64,000 nt of DNA from Micromussa lordhowensis (taxonomy: Eukaryota; Cnidaria; Anthozoa; Scleractinia; Lobophylliidae). The stretch's first letter is position 1, and each line of letters starts with the position of its first letter. The stretch covers positions 1,121,801 to 1,185,800 of the forward strand of contig OZ026603.1 of NCBI GenBank assembly GCA_964020085.1, given 5' to 3'. Made by a program: the position numbers and the translations under genes. This document shows positions 18,517 to 27,662 of this stretch, in pieces. The notes beneath the pieces are model-generated. The model saw nothing but the letters and a program-made list of their open reading frames with translations. It searched no databases and was not told the origin of the DNA.

Positions 18517-19260
18517 ATGTTATCTTATTGCGTTCGACAAAGAAAAAGGACAGAATGTATACCTAATTCTGAAACTTTTGTAATTACAAAAAATGGTAGA
18601 AATGCAATGCGATGTATTTGTGCTGAATGTGGAATTACAAAATTTCGTTTTATATCTAAAGCGGAAATGCAAGGAAGCGGTTTTGATGAACTAATTGTCA
18701 AAGGGTTGGCTGCTGGTGCAAAAGGATTGTACAACCTTGGTAAAAGGGGAGCTAGTAGAGCAATAAAATCTGACTATGTAAAAGACAAAGTTAAAGGCAT
18801 TGGTAAAAGGTATTTGAATAGAGCAATTGACTCACTGGCAGATGATCTTTCTAAAAAAATCAGTGGAAGGGGAAGGGGAAGGGGTCTTGATATTCATAAA
18901 GCAATAGGTAAGTTACCTAAACCGAAAGCTGGTTGGACTCTTCCAGGTCACAAATATACTGGTCCTTACAATGATTTAGAACGACAAGTAAAATGGGATC
19001 GTGATACTGGGCAAATCTATGAAATCTATGATCAGCCAACAGGTAAGACAGATGCTATAGCCATGCAACACGATGTTGATTACTCAGTATGTGCTGATAA
19101 GGGAGGTAATGTAAAATCATGTAAAAATGTTGCTGACAAGAAAATGGTCCGAGCTTTAGATGCAATTCCCTGGAATGAGAGACAGTGGGGCCATTGGTTA
19201 GCTAGAAACACTATTAATACAAAGCAAAAACTTGGTTTAGGAGTAAAAAAAAAACGCTAA
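18517..19260 (+). CDS. Zinc domain plus parvovirus-type phospholipase A2 (247 aa)
   Basis: Residues 1-48 repeat the zinc domain of the preceding gene (Cys 5, 14, 33, 35, 38). A Lys/Gly-rich linker (50-135) leads to a phospholipase A2 domain: PGHKYTGPYND (143-153) is the calcium-loop region and HDVDY (185-189) the catalytic His-Asp motif, with a following Cys/Lys helix. This arrangement matches the VP1-unique PLA2 that parvoviruses use to breach endosomal membranes, and supports a particle-borne entry function. The ORF ends GVKKKR in an A10 run, right where the integrase frame opens. Start follows TTAATAT. Confidence 0.85.
   Translation: MLSYCVRQRKRTECIPNSETFVITKNGRNAMRCICAECGITKFRFISKAEMQGSGFDELIVKGLAAGAKGLYNLGKRGASRAIKSDYVKDKVKGIGKRYLNRAIDSLADDLSKKISGRGRGRGLDIHKAIGKLPKPKAGWTLPGHKYTGPYNDLERQVKWDRDTGQIYEIYDQPTGKTDAIAMQHDVDYSVCADKGGNVKSCKNVADKKMVRALDAIPWNERQWGHWLARNTINTKQKLGLGVKKKR
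19245..19254 (+). promoter_or_regulatory. A10 run at the PLA2/integrase junction, candidate slippage site
   Basis: Ten A residues precede the PLA2 stop by only two codons. The integrase frame opens at 19247, inside this run, and encodes about 45 residues of conserved-looking integrase sequence before its first ATG. A one-base shift here would join the ORFs; a homopolymer error is the alternative. Confidence 0.5.
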
Positions 19261-20212
19261 AAATTTAGACACATGGGAAGGTCTAGCTAATGAGTTACAC
19301 AAACCTATAAAACGAAATTTTACCAAGCGAAGAGTCATTTCACATAATGTAGATGATATCTGGTGTTCAGACTTAGTTGATATGCAAAAGCTTAGCAAAT
19401 GGAACCGAGGTTATAAATATCTACTAATGGTCTTAGACCTTTTCAGTAAATATGGTTGGATAGTACCTCTAAAGACAAAAACTGGCTTAGAAGTCGCTAA
19501 AGCGTTTGAAAGCTTATTTTTCTCTAATAAGCCTAAAATGTTATGGGTAGACAAAGGAAAAGAATATTATAACAAAAATGTGTTGGATCTCTTAGCTAAA
19601 GATAAGATAAAGGTCTATTCCACTGAAAATGAAGAGAAATCATCAGTTTGTGAGAGATGGAATAGAACTATCAAAGATAAAATGTATAAGAGATTCACTA
19701 TGCAAAACAATACAGTCTACGTTGACATCCTTCCGAAAATACTCGCCTCTTATAACAACAGCCGACATAGATCAATAGGAATGACGCCTATCCAAGCTAG
19801 AAAACCTGAAAACTATGGAAAAGTTTATTTTAATTTATATGGTGATTTAGCGAGAGAAATCAAAAAAACAAAAACAAATAGAAAACCTGAATTTAGAGTA
19901 GGTGATAGAGTCCGAATAAGCAAATACAAAAGGGTGACCTTTGATAAAGGCTATACTCCTAATTGGACTGAAGAAGTTTTCATCATAGACGAAATTAGAT
20001 TCACTAATCCTATTACTTATAAGATAAAAGACTTAAATGGTGAAGTGATTAAGGGTACTTTCTACAGAGAAGAGTTACAAAAGACAGATCAGGAGGTCTA
20101 TAGAATAGAGAAAATTATCAGAAAGTCAAAAGGAAAAGCATTAGTCAAATGGAAAGGTTACCCAGACGAATTTAACAGTTGGGTGCCAGCTGGGGATTTA
20201 AAAAATTTATAA
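19247..20212 (+). CDS. Retroviral-type integrase with C-terminal chromodomain
   Basis: The first ATG is at 19382, but the frame is open from 19247 and that upstream part carries a catalytic Asp (WCSDLVDM, Asp at 19370), so a protein starting at 19382 would lack it. The second Asp lies in LWVDKGKEYYN and the Glu in VCERWNRT, completing the DDE triad. The C-terminus (about the last 40 residues, VYRIEKIIRK, ALVKWKGYP, NSWVP) is a chromodomain with its aromatic cage, which in retroelements guides insertion to modified histones. There is no TATATA start motif and no upstream ATG in frame, so expression by frameshift from the PLA2 ORF is likely. Confidence 0.88.
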   Translation, partial: KKNAKNLDTWEGLANELHKPIKRNFTKRRVISHNVDDIWCSDLVDMQKLSKWNRGYKYLLMVLDLFSKYGWIVPLKTKTGLEVAKAFESLFFSNKPKMLWVDKGKEYYNKNVLDLLAKDKIKVYSTENEEKSSVCERWNRTIKDKMYKRFTMQNNTVYVDILPKILASYNNSRHRSIGMTPIQARKPENYGKVYFNLYGDLAREIKKTKTNRKPEFRVGDRVRISKYKRVTFDKGYTPNWTEEVFIIDEIRFTNPITYKIKDLNGEVIKGTFYREELQKTDQEVYRIEKIIRKSKGKALVKWKGYPDEFNSWVPAGDLKNL

Positions 20213-20254
20213 AAATTATTTAAAAAAATTAGAATATTATAAATATTTATATAG

Positions 20255-20464
20255 ATGGAAAAAACAGAAGAACAATTGAAACGAGAAAAATGGAACAAAA
20301 TTACAAATGAGAGACTGAAAAATACTGAATGGTACTGTGATGTATGTGGAAATGGAAAAAATTACACTTATAGAGGAAAATATATGCATCTAAAGACAAA
20401 GAAACATGAGCGTAACATTCTAAAATACACTAATCCAGTTACTGGTACACTAATTGATTTATAA
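20255..20464 (+). CDS. Stand-alone C2H2-type zinc-finger protein (69 aa)
   Basis: The core WYCDVCGNGKNYTYRGKYMH with a following H (KTKKH) gives a C-x2-C...H-x5-H finger close to that at the N-terminus of the PolB ORF just downstream (WYCNTCKKKY...GKYQHLKTDFH). The paired fingers suggest duplication and perhaps a shared partner. U1-like fingers of this type can bind RNA or DNA. The start follows TTTATATAG; the gene lies 42 bp after the integrase stop. Confidence 0.7.
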   Translation: MEKTEEQLKREKWNKITNERLKNTEWYCDVCGNGKNYTYRGKYMHLKTKKHERNILKYTNPVTGTLIDL

Positions 20465-20518
20465 TAAATAAAAAATTAAGAATTTAAAAAAAAATTAGAC
20501 ATATATTATTATATATAG

Positions 20519-22468
20519 ATGGATTTTAAAGTTAAAATTAAACCCAAAAAGATATCTGTGGACACATTACCAAAACCATCTCATTGGTATTGTAATACAT
20601 GCAAGAAAAAATATTCAAAAGGGGGGAAATATCAGCATTTAAAGACAGATTTTCATAAGCTTAATGAAGCAAAAAAAGGTCCGCAAGGTCAGCCACTACC
20701 AGTCCCACCTGTCAACCCACAACCACTAAGATCTAAGAAACATGGAGATTATGTTGAAAATCGACTAATCCGATCAATTGCAGAAAGGAGACTAAGAGAC
20801 TCATACCTTGGAGGTACTTTAATAGATGATCAGATAAGTCCCTCAGTCAATTTACCAGAACCATTAAGACCTACTGAATATAGACCACCTGCCCCAGTAC
20901 CAAAACCACGTACAAAACCACCAACCGCTCCAGTGCCTTTACCGAGGCTAAAAATAATAAGACCTATAAAACCTGTACCTACAAGACTTCAAAGAAAGGT
21001 TAAAAATGTGATTGATCAAATCGCTCCATATTATAGGCCTGAAACTATAAGAGAATTCAGAAGAAATTTGAAATTTATACCTAAAGACATCACTATTACT
21101 GAGCGATCCAATGCATTAAGAGGTAATGTCAAATCTTATGAAGTGCCAATTGTTAATAGTTATGACCCAGGGGTACAGTTAAGTAGTACTAAACGAGCAA
21201 TATTTGATATTTTAATGAAATTATTAACAGTCAAAAGGGGATTCAAATACAATACTACACTAAGGGTTCGATTATCAAAAAGTACTGAAGATGGTGTCAT
21301 TTACAGAGAACCTTATTTTAACGCTGGCCCCTTTACTGTTACAAATAGACTAGATATAGAAGAGTCTATACATAATGGTATTGAAAGAATTTTAGAGTTA
21401 ATAGCTGTTTGGCTATCTGAAGGTTCTGGTTGGGTATTTGAATCAGTAAAATTACATATCATTAATATTGTCTCTTACTTTCCATTAAGAGGATCATCAT
21501 ATATTGAACTACCTGAAGAACTACGTAACCCTATGAAGGGTTTAATCAATCTCAAAAATACAGACAATAAATGTTTCCTATGGTGTCATAATAGGCATTT
21601 AAATCCACTTATAGTTCATCCGGAAAGAATAACCAAGGCAGATCGAGAATCTGTCAAACGGTTAGATTACACTGGTATCACTTTTCCAGTCACTGTAAAA
21701 GATATTTATAAGATTGAAAAGCAAAATAAGATTAATATCTGTGTATTTGGTTATGATGGAGAAGCTTATCCTATCAGAATATCAGAAACTAATTTTACAG
21801 ACCACTTGGAATTACTATGGATTGAAGAAGGAGACAAGAGCCACTATGTGCTCATCAAGGATTTCGATCGATTTATGTTTTCATTCAATGATCACAAAGA
21901 AAAGAAATATTTTTGTTTGCGTTGTCTACATTGTTGTAGTTCTGCTAGTGTCCTAGAAGATCACAAGCAAGATTGCCTGCTCCTTAATGGAGCTCAAGCG
22001 ATAAAGATGCCCGAGGCAGGATCAAAAATTTATTTTAAAAATCACAAAAAAATGTTACCTGCACCTTTCGTAATTTACGCTGATTTTGAATCAATCACAG
22101 AAAAAATAGACGGTTGCCTACCTAGTGATGATAAATCTTACACTAGTACTTATCAAAGTCATAAGGCTTGTAGTTACGGATATAAATTAGTCTGTAGATA
22201 TGATAATAGTTATTCCAAACCAGTAGAAATATACCGTGGAGAAGATTGTATCGAAAAATTTATCATGAAAATGTTGAGTGAAGTAAAAGATTGTATAAAA
22301 ATAGTTATAGAACATTTCCAGAAACCATTAGTTATGACTGATAAAAATGAAACACATTTCCAAAATTCTACTATATGTCATATTTGTGAGAGAAAATTTA
22401 ATGAAGAAAAAGATAAAGATAAACCTTCAAAACAAAAAGTTAGAGATCACTGCCATATTTACAGGTAA
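20519..22468 (+). pseudogene. PolB N-terminal part: zinc fingers, putative TP region, ExoI (frameshifted gene, 5-prime half)
   Basis: The 649-aa ORF has a C2H2 finger at the N-terminus (C25, C28, H40, H46), a proline-rich linker (about 55-155), a long region where Polinton polymerases carry the putative terminal protein, a second Cys/His cluster near residue 465, and the exonuclease I motif YADFES (Asp522, Glu524). It ends in a CHICERKF ... RDHCH cluster. The frame then stops at 22468 while the homologous continuation is in another frame from 22461. One extra base within ATTT at 22457-22460 explains the break. Start follows ATTATATATAG. Confidence 0.85.
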
Positions 22469-24542
22469 ATATCGTGGTGCTGCTCATAGTAATTGTAATC
22501 TTAAATGGTCTATTAGTGCAGAAAATTTAAAAATTCCAGTAATATTTCATAATCTTAAAGGTTATGACTGCCATTTTATCATGCAAAATATTGGTCATTT
22601 AATAAGACAAGATTTTAATATTAATGTTGATGTTATAGCAAGTAATTTTGAGAAATATATTGGCTTTAGACTAGGTAATTATTTGACTTTCATTGACAGT
22701 TTTTCATTTATGAGTCAGAGTTTAGATCGACTAAGCAGTAATTTAAGTGATAATGCATTCTTTTATTCAAAGAAAGCTTTTCCAAATGATGATCAATTTA
22801 GATTAATAAAGCGAAAAGGTGTTTACCCTTATGATTACATGGACTCATTCCAGCGATTCAGTGAGAAGTCTTTACCAGCAAGAGAAGATTTTTATAGTAT
22901 TTTGAATGATACAAATATTTCAGAGAGTGACTATGAGCACGCAAAACAAGTATGGAGTGAATTCCAAATTAAAGACTTAGGTGATTATCATGATTTATAT
23001 TTGCGTACAGATGTACTGCTCCTAGCGGATGTATTTGAAAGTTTTAGAGGAACATGCCAGACAAACTATAGGCTAGATCCTTGTCATTATTATTCAGCGC
23101 CTGGCTTATCTTGGGATGCATTACTGAGAATGACAGGGGTAAATCTAGACTTAATCGCAGACCTAGATCAACAACTCTTCATTGAAAAAGGGATGCGTGG
23201 AGGTATTAGTACTATTACTCATAGACACGCAGTTGCAAACAACAAGTATATGAAGTGTTATAATCCAGAAGATGAAAGTAGTTATTTAATGTATTTAGAT
23301 GCAAATAATCTTTATGGATGGGCTATGTCACAGTCACTTCCAACTAAAGATTTTAAATGGATTAACTCTGAAGATTTCATCTTAGAAAATTACAAAAATA
23401 ATACAAAAAAAGGTGCCATTTTAGAAGTAGATTTAGAATATCCAGAAGAGCTACACGATTTGCATAATGATTATCCATTAGCACCAGAAAAGATTTTAAT
23501 CACTGATAATATGTTATCAAAGTATTGCAAAGATTTAAAAGAAAAAGAAAATATTAGCAGTGGTAGAGTTCACAAGTTGGTTCCTAATCTAAAGAATAAA
23601 GAAAAGTATGTATTACATTACAAAAATTTACAGCTTTATTTATCTCTTGGTATGAAGTTGAAAAAGGTTCATAGAGTATTGGAATTTACTCAGCGACCAT
23701 GGATGAAACGATACATTGATTTAAACACAGAGAAAAGAACAATGGCTAAGAATAGTTTTGAAAAGGACTTCTTTAAGCTGATGAATAACTCTGTGTTTGG
23801 TAAAACTATGGAAAACTTGAGAAAAAGATCTAATATTAAATTAGAAACGGATCCGGATCATTTATTGAAATTGACAAGGCAACCAATGTATGTTTCTAGT
23901 AAAATATTTGATGAAAATTTAGTTGGGGTACAAATGAAAAAGGCTAGACTAGTCTTAGATAAACCCTCTTATGTTGGATTCTCTATTCTAGATCTAAGTA
24001 AAACATTAATGTATGACTTCCATTACAACTATATCAGAAAAAAATACCCAGAAGCAAAGTTACTTTTTACTGATACTGATTCTTTATTTTACCATATAAA
24101 AGCAGAAGATCTTTATAGTGATTTATATAAAGATAAAGAAAGGTTTGACAATAGTGATTATCCCAAATCGTCAGAGTTCTTTTTTGCAGAAAATAAAAAA
24201 GTAATTGGTAAATTCAAAGATGAAGCAGCTGGTGATCCAATCACTGAATTTGTTGGTCTAAAAAGTAAAATGTATAGTTACAAGACAGAAAACAAGGAAA
24301 ACAAGACTGCTAAAGGTGTCAAGAAGAATGTCATTAAGAGTGAATTATCTCTCTCTGATTATCGTGATACCTTACAAAAATGTAATACTATGAGGCATAA
24401 GATGCGAACTATCCGGTCAGAGTATCATCAGATATCTAGTTACCAAATTAATAAAGTATCATTATCACCTTTTGATGATAAAAGATATATTTTAGATGAT
24501 GGTATCAGTAGTTATGCATATGGAAATTTTAATATTTCATAA
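22461..24542 (+). pseudogene. PolB C-terminal part: ExoII/III and polymerase domain (frameshifted gene, 3-prime half)
   Basis: This frame (technically open from 22347) resumes with GKYRGAAHSNCNL and contains ExoII (FHNLKGYDCHF), ExoIII (YLRTDVLLLADVFE), polymerase motif A (YLDANNLYGWAMS), motif B (KLMNNSVFGKTMENL) and motif C (FTDTDSLF), all catalytic residues being present. This is a protein-primed family B DNA polymerase. It has no start of its own, and the ATGs near 22347 lie in overlap with the upstream half. With the upstream part the gene would cover 20519-24542, a normal Polinton length of about 1,340 codons. Confidence 0.93.
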
Positions 24543-24547
24543 TATAT

Positions 24548-24733
24548 ATGCCTGTCCCTAATTTTAAAAAATTTTTAACTGAAGACCCACTTCATGATAC
24601 TGATAGTAGTGACAGTGATTATAATCCTGATTCAGATGAGGAATCGACGAGCAGTGAGGAATCAACGAGCAGTGAGGAATCAACGAGCAGTGAGAGTGAA
24701 GATTACTCTACTTTAAAGAATAAAGTATATTAA
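24548..24733 (+). CDS. Acidic Ser-rich protein with ESTSSE repeats (61 aa)
   Basis: Small, acidic, with an 18-bp tandem repeat (three copies, about 24648-24703) encoding ESTSSE. It starts at TAATATATATG, 5 bp after the PolB stop, so the start motif supports it. No domain is recognised; the acidic Ser stretches look like casein-kinase-type phosphorylation targets. Confidence 0.6.
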   Translation: MPVPNFKKFLTEDPLHDTDSSDSDYNPDSDEESTSSEESTSSEESTSSESEDYSTLKNKVY

Positions 24734-24738
24734 TTATT

Positions 24739-25728
24739 ATGATGAACAAAGAGACCATTGGCAATCTACATCGTAAAAAAATTTCAGAAATTGTTCTCAA
24801 AGAAAAAAAAATACCAGATTTAAAAAAAAAAATTCTAAATTTATCCATCAAAAAAGATTATTCTAGAATTGATCAAATTGAACAAATAAGGTTAGAAAAT
24901 GAAATAAATGATATCAAAAATCTTCGTACTAGTTATTTATTAAAGAATGCTATTTTACTTTTTTTACATACAGAAAATAGAGCAAAACATTTTGTTGTTG
25001 ATAATTCTTATTATAAAAGGTATAAATATAATATCTTCCCTGATGAACTACAATACAGTGAAAATAATATAAATGAAGATAACTATTGTTATACATGTGA
25101 AAAATTTCGAGTATTGAACGTCGATGAAGGGATAAGTACTTGTCTAAGTTGTGGAATAAGCATAAATGTCTCAACAAATCCAGAAAAATCATCTATAAAA
25201 ACCGCAGAAAATGATTACAAAAGATATAATCATTTTTGTGACTGTTTAGCCAATATCCAAGGCAAAGAAAGTTTTAAAGTCTCAGAAGATGTTATTAATA
25301 ATATTTTCAAAGAAATCATTCGTGAAAGGATGGAAAATTCTTTGGAAAAGTTAACTGAATCAGATATCAAAAGACATCTTAAAAAACATCGTAAATTAAA
25401 TTATTATAATCATACCACCCAAATATTGTATAGAATAACAAAAATACCTCCATTACAAATGACTTCTATAATGGAAGAAAAAATGAAAATGAGGTTTTTA
25501 CAAATTCAGGAGCCATTTGAATTATTTAAAGGTAAAAATAGAAGAAATTTCTTTTCCTATTCATATATCATTTATAAATTTTGTCAAATACTTGGATATA
25601 ATGAATTTTTACCAAAGCTAAAATTGTATAAAGATCGTTTAAAACTCTATGAACATGATAAAATTTGGAAAAAAATCTGTGAACATCTAGGTGGTGAGAA
25701 CGCTGGTTGGAAATTTATCAAGTCTTAA
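24739..25728 (+). CDS. VLTF3-like late transcription factor (329 aa)
   Basis: A helical N-terminal part (1-110) leads to a four-Cys zinc ribbon (C117, C120, C135, C138; NYCYTCEKF ... STCLSCGI) and a C-terminal region with YKRYNHFCDCLANIQG, DIKRHLKKHRKLNYYNHT, KGKNRRNFFSYSYI and HLGGENAGWKFI. This arrangement and these motifs match the VLTF3 family of poxviruses and other large DNA viruses, which activates late promoters. It would be a natural partner for the uniform TATATA-ATG start motifs of this element. The ORF is intact and ends 5 bp before the right TIR. Confidence 0.8.
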   Translation: MMNKETIGNLHRKKISEIVLKEKKIPDLKKKILNLSIKKDYSRIDQIEQIRLENEINDIKNLRTSYLLKNAILLFLHTENRAKHFVVDNSYYKRYKYNIFPDELQYSENNINEDNYCYTCEKFRVLNVDEGISTCLSCGISINVSTNPEKSSIKTAENDYKRYNHFCDCLANIQGKESFKVSEDVINNIFKEIIRERMENSLEKLTESDIKRHLKKHRKLNYYNHTTQILYRITKIPPLQMTSIMEEKMKMRFLQIQEPFELFKGKNRRNFFSYSYIIYKFCQILGYNEFLPKLKLYKDRLKLYEHDKIWKKICEHLGGENAGWKFIKS

Positions 25729-25733
25729 AAAAT

Positions 25734-25975
25734 TACGCATCGTGAGAACAATCTAAATTTTACTATATCCTACACTATCCTACGCATTTCAGGCATTTTT
25801 GTGCGTAAAATAGTATGTCTAATTTTTACGATATCTACGCTACTTACACTACCTACGCATAACCACGCTGTTTCAGTGTATTATATCATATATTTTAGAC
25901 TCAGATTTTTACACTAACTACGCTGAGATGCGTAAAATCCAGAAATGTCCTAGTTCCCCCATTTCCTACACTACT
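25734..25975 (-). repeat. Polinton right terminal inverted repeat
   Basis: It is the reverse complement of 5796-6037 over the full 242 bp, with the same outer end, followed immediately by the second CACCCA (25976-25981). Similarity stops at 25734, five bases after the VLTF3-like stop codon. Confidence 0.97.
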
Positions 25976-26343
25976 CACCCACGCTGGAGCTTGTAGATTC
26001 TGATAAAGAAGGACAGTGACATCGAAATTGACTGAAAGTTGTAAATTGTTCCACAACGACAAAGGAGTTCGCTCTCACCGCTGATCATGATTTTCGCTCT
26101 CGTTATCATGACACTCTCATTCACCGCGTGAATTTCTCTCGTAATTCTAGATTTACTAAAAGTTTAGTATCAGTCCATAGGAAAATTAACACACAAAAAG
26201 TGTACCGTTGAATAAAAAAAAGTATAGAAAAAGTAAATTTGTCTGGTACAATTTTTAAATAAGCGCCGCCCTTGAATAAGCGCCGCACTTGTTTCGCGAA
26301 AGATTAAATAAGCGCCGCGGCGCTTATTCGAGTAAATACGGTA

Positions 26344-27119
26344 TGCACTATGCACTGGGGGTTTTGAGTCGGGGTTTGGAGAGAAGGAAGCGTGGTTTGT
26401 TGAGGGAGCTTACGTGCGTTGTAAATATCATATGGGCGTTATTCACTTGCCATGGACCAAGTCTTTATGACTTCATGAGTTCATGATTGTTCACATGTTG
26501 AACACCATTACTCGTGTTGCAGTGAATGAAATGGTGCGACTATACTGTTTTAAAGTTCTAAAGTTACATTGGCATTACTATTGTTTGAAATGTCTTTTTT
26601 TCAGGCCGTTTCACGCACCGTTGGTTTCATTTGGTTTTAGGTGATCACGTGATGACGAATTCATTCATGATCGTGTGATGAGTGAATCTCTGCCGTCGGG
26701 GAAGTTTCTTCACAGTTTGTTGAGTTTCCCACTTTCTAACAAGATGCTTTTTTTTGAATCACATGAATGAAACCACAGGCGGCCCAGACGTTGTTTGTGA
26801 TTTAGATACGTGACAGTGTTGCGTTACGTTTTGAGCCATTGAAAATGGTTTAAAAATCGCATTAAGTTCAACTTGTAGTAAAGGATTTAAATAAAAGAAG
26901 CTTACTTTAGTCTGCACTCTCAGAGTAGTGACTTGCTCAACACAAAACACAATGACCCCGGACATGGCTTAAATCTAGATCTGTCGATCCGGAGTCCAAC
27001 ATGCCATAAAGTCCATCGCGCCTTTATTCTTCTCGAAGCGAGTTTATTAAAAATGAAAAATGTCTTCCACGTCACGTGGTAAAATCAGACCGTAACACCA
27101 TGATAGTTTTGATTACTAT
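26344..27119. other. Non-coding flank with SINE-like remnant
   Basis: I see no gene here. Positions 26927-27025 (AACACAAAACACAATGACCCC, then GATCCGGAGTC) are a decayed copy of the SINE-like repeat family listed at 340-825. Confidence 0.4.
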
Positions 27120-27345
27120 TCAATGATGTTCTTATGGTACGCTTTAGCACAAGAACAACGCTGATAAAAACTTACAGAAAACTGAGTTGAAACATCTAGC
27201 GTATACTATGTCGTTAACACAGGGACATTGTGCAAAAAAGAAAACATGGCCTTCCTTGTACTTTATGGGCTGTGTAAGGTTCGGATGATGATGTTGTAAA
27301 ATGTACAGCCGCCATCTTTTTGGTACCGAGGATTGCCTTGCCCGC
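27120..27345 (-). repeat. Interspersed repeat shared with PCF11 intron 5
   Basis: Read on the minus strand, AAAAGATGGCGGCTGTACATTTTAC and later blocks match 44690-44900 on the plus strand, with scattered substitutions. It adjoins the truncated receptor copy at 27362. Confidence 0.55.
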
Positions 27346-27361
27346 AGGCGCAATACTGTTT

Positions 27362-27662
27362 CTCGATACATAACTAGATATGGCTGTTTCCATTTTCGCT
27401 TTTCCCCAAATTTTCCTTAGAAATTCGCGAAAGTCTTTCATTTGAACAAAGTAAATTATGATAACTGTTACACAGTTGAGATATGCGATACTTCCACTGG
27501 CATAGCGAACTATAAAATCAGTTGATAGCCGTGGAAAAACAATAAGTGATGATAAAGATAAACGTAATGGCAATAGGAAGAGAAATTCCTTTGATCTTGA
27601 CTGCCCTCAAATGAGCCTTGAAGGCACTGTCCAGCGGACCATTGCTAACGTTCCTGTTTCCT
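27362..27662 (-). pseudogene. Truncated GPCR copy (3-prime part only)
   Basis: Translation gives SNGPLDSAFKAHLRAVKIKG, ITYCF, then VRYASGSIAYLNCVTV and MKDFREFLRKI, nearly identical to TM6-TM7 of the receptor at 54048-55115. Compared with that gene it lacks a short stretch after TM6, is frameshifted, and its coding sequence stops abruptly upstream at the satellite. Homology extends past the receptor stop codon into its 3-prime flank, so this is a genomic duplicate, not an exon. Confidence 0.85.

Larger units (their letters stand above)
5796..25975. mobile_element. Complete Polinton/Maverick element (adintovirus-like), 20,180 bp
   Basis: The element is bounded by 242-bp inverted repeats beginning AGTAGTGTAGG and flanked by a perfect 6-bp duplication CACCCA (5790-5795, 25976-25981), the target-duplication length typical of Polintons. 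It encodes the full core set: protein-primed PolB, retroviral-type integrase, adenain-type protease, FtsK/HerA-type ATPase, and major and minor capsid proteins. It also carries fibre-like, PLA2, VLTF3-like and zinc-finger genes. It is visibly more A/T-rich than the flanks. Gene blocks diverge from 12377-12446. PolB is frameshifted, and the protease and integrase lack canonical starts. Confidence 0.97.
5593..26341. mobile_element. Short TA-flanked DNA transposon (host of the Polinton insertion)
   Basis: The left terminus CCGTATTTACTCCAATAAGC (5593) is mirrored at the right by GCTTATTCGAGTAAATACGG, ending at 26341, with TA on each side. Subterminal AATAAGCGCCGC words repeat inside both ends. 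Removing the Polinton and one target duplication leaves about 563 bp. The left part contains an open frame ending FACTDSDAEEAYPP (ORF from 5501) that would continue into the right part. I suspect a pogo/Tigger-like transposase tail, which would fit the TA site, but that is weak inference. Confidence 0.6.

Noticed and set aside
21714..21956. 80-aa plus-strand ORF inside PolB
   Set aside because: Shadow of the PolB frame, without start motif or recognisable content.
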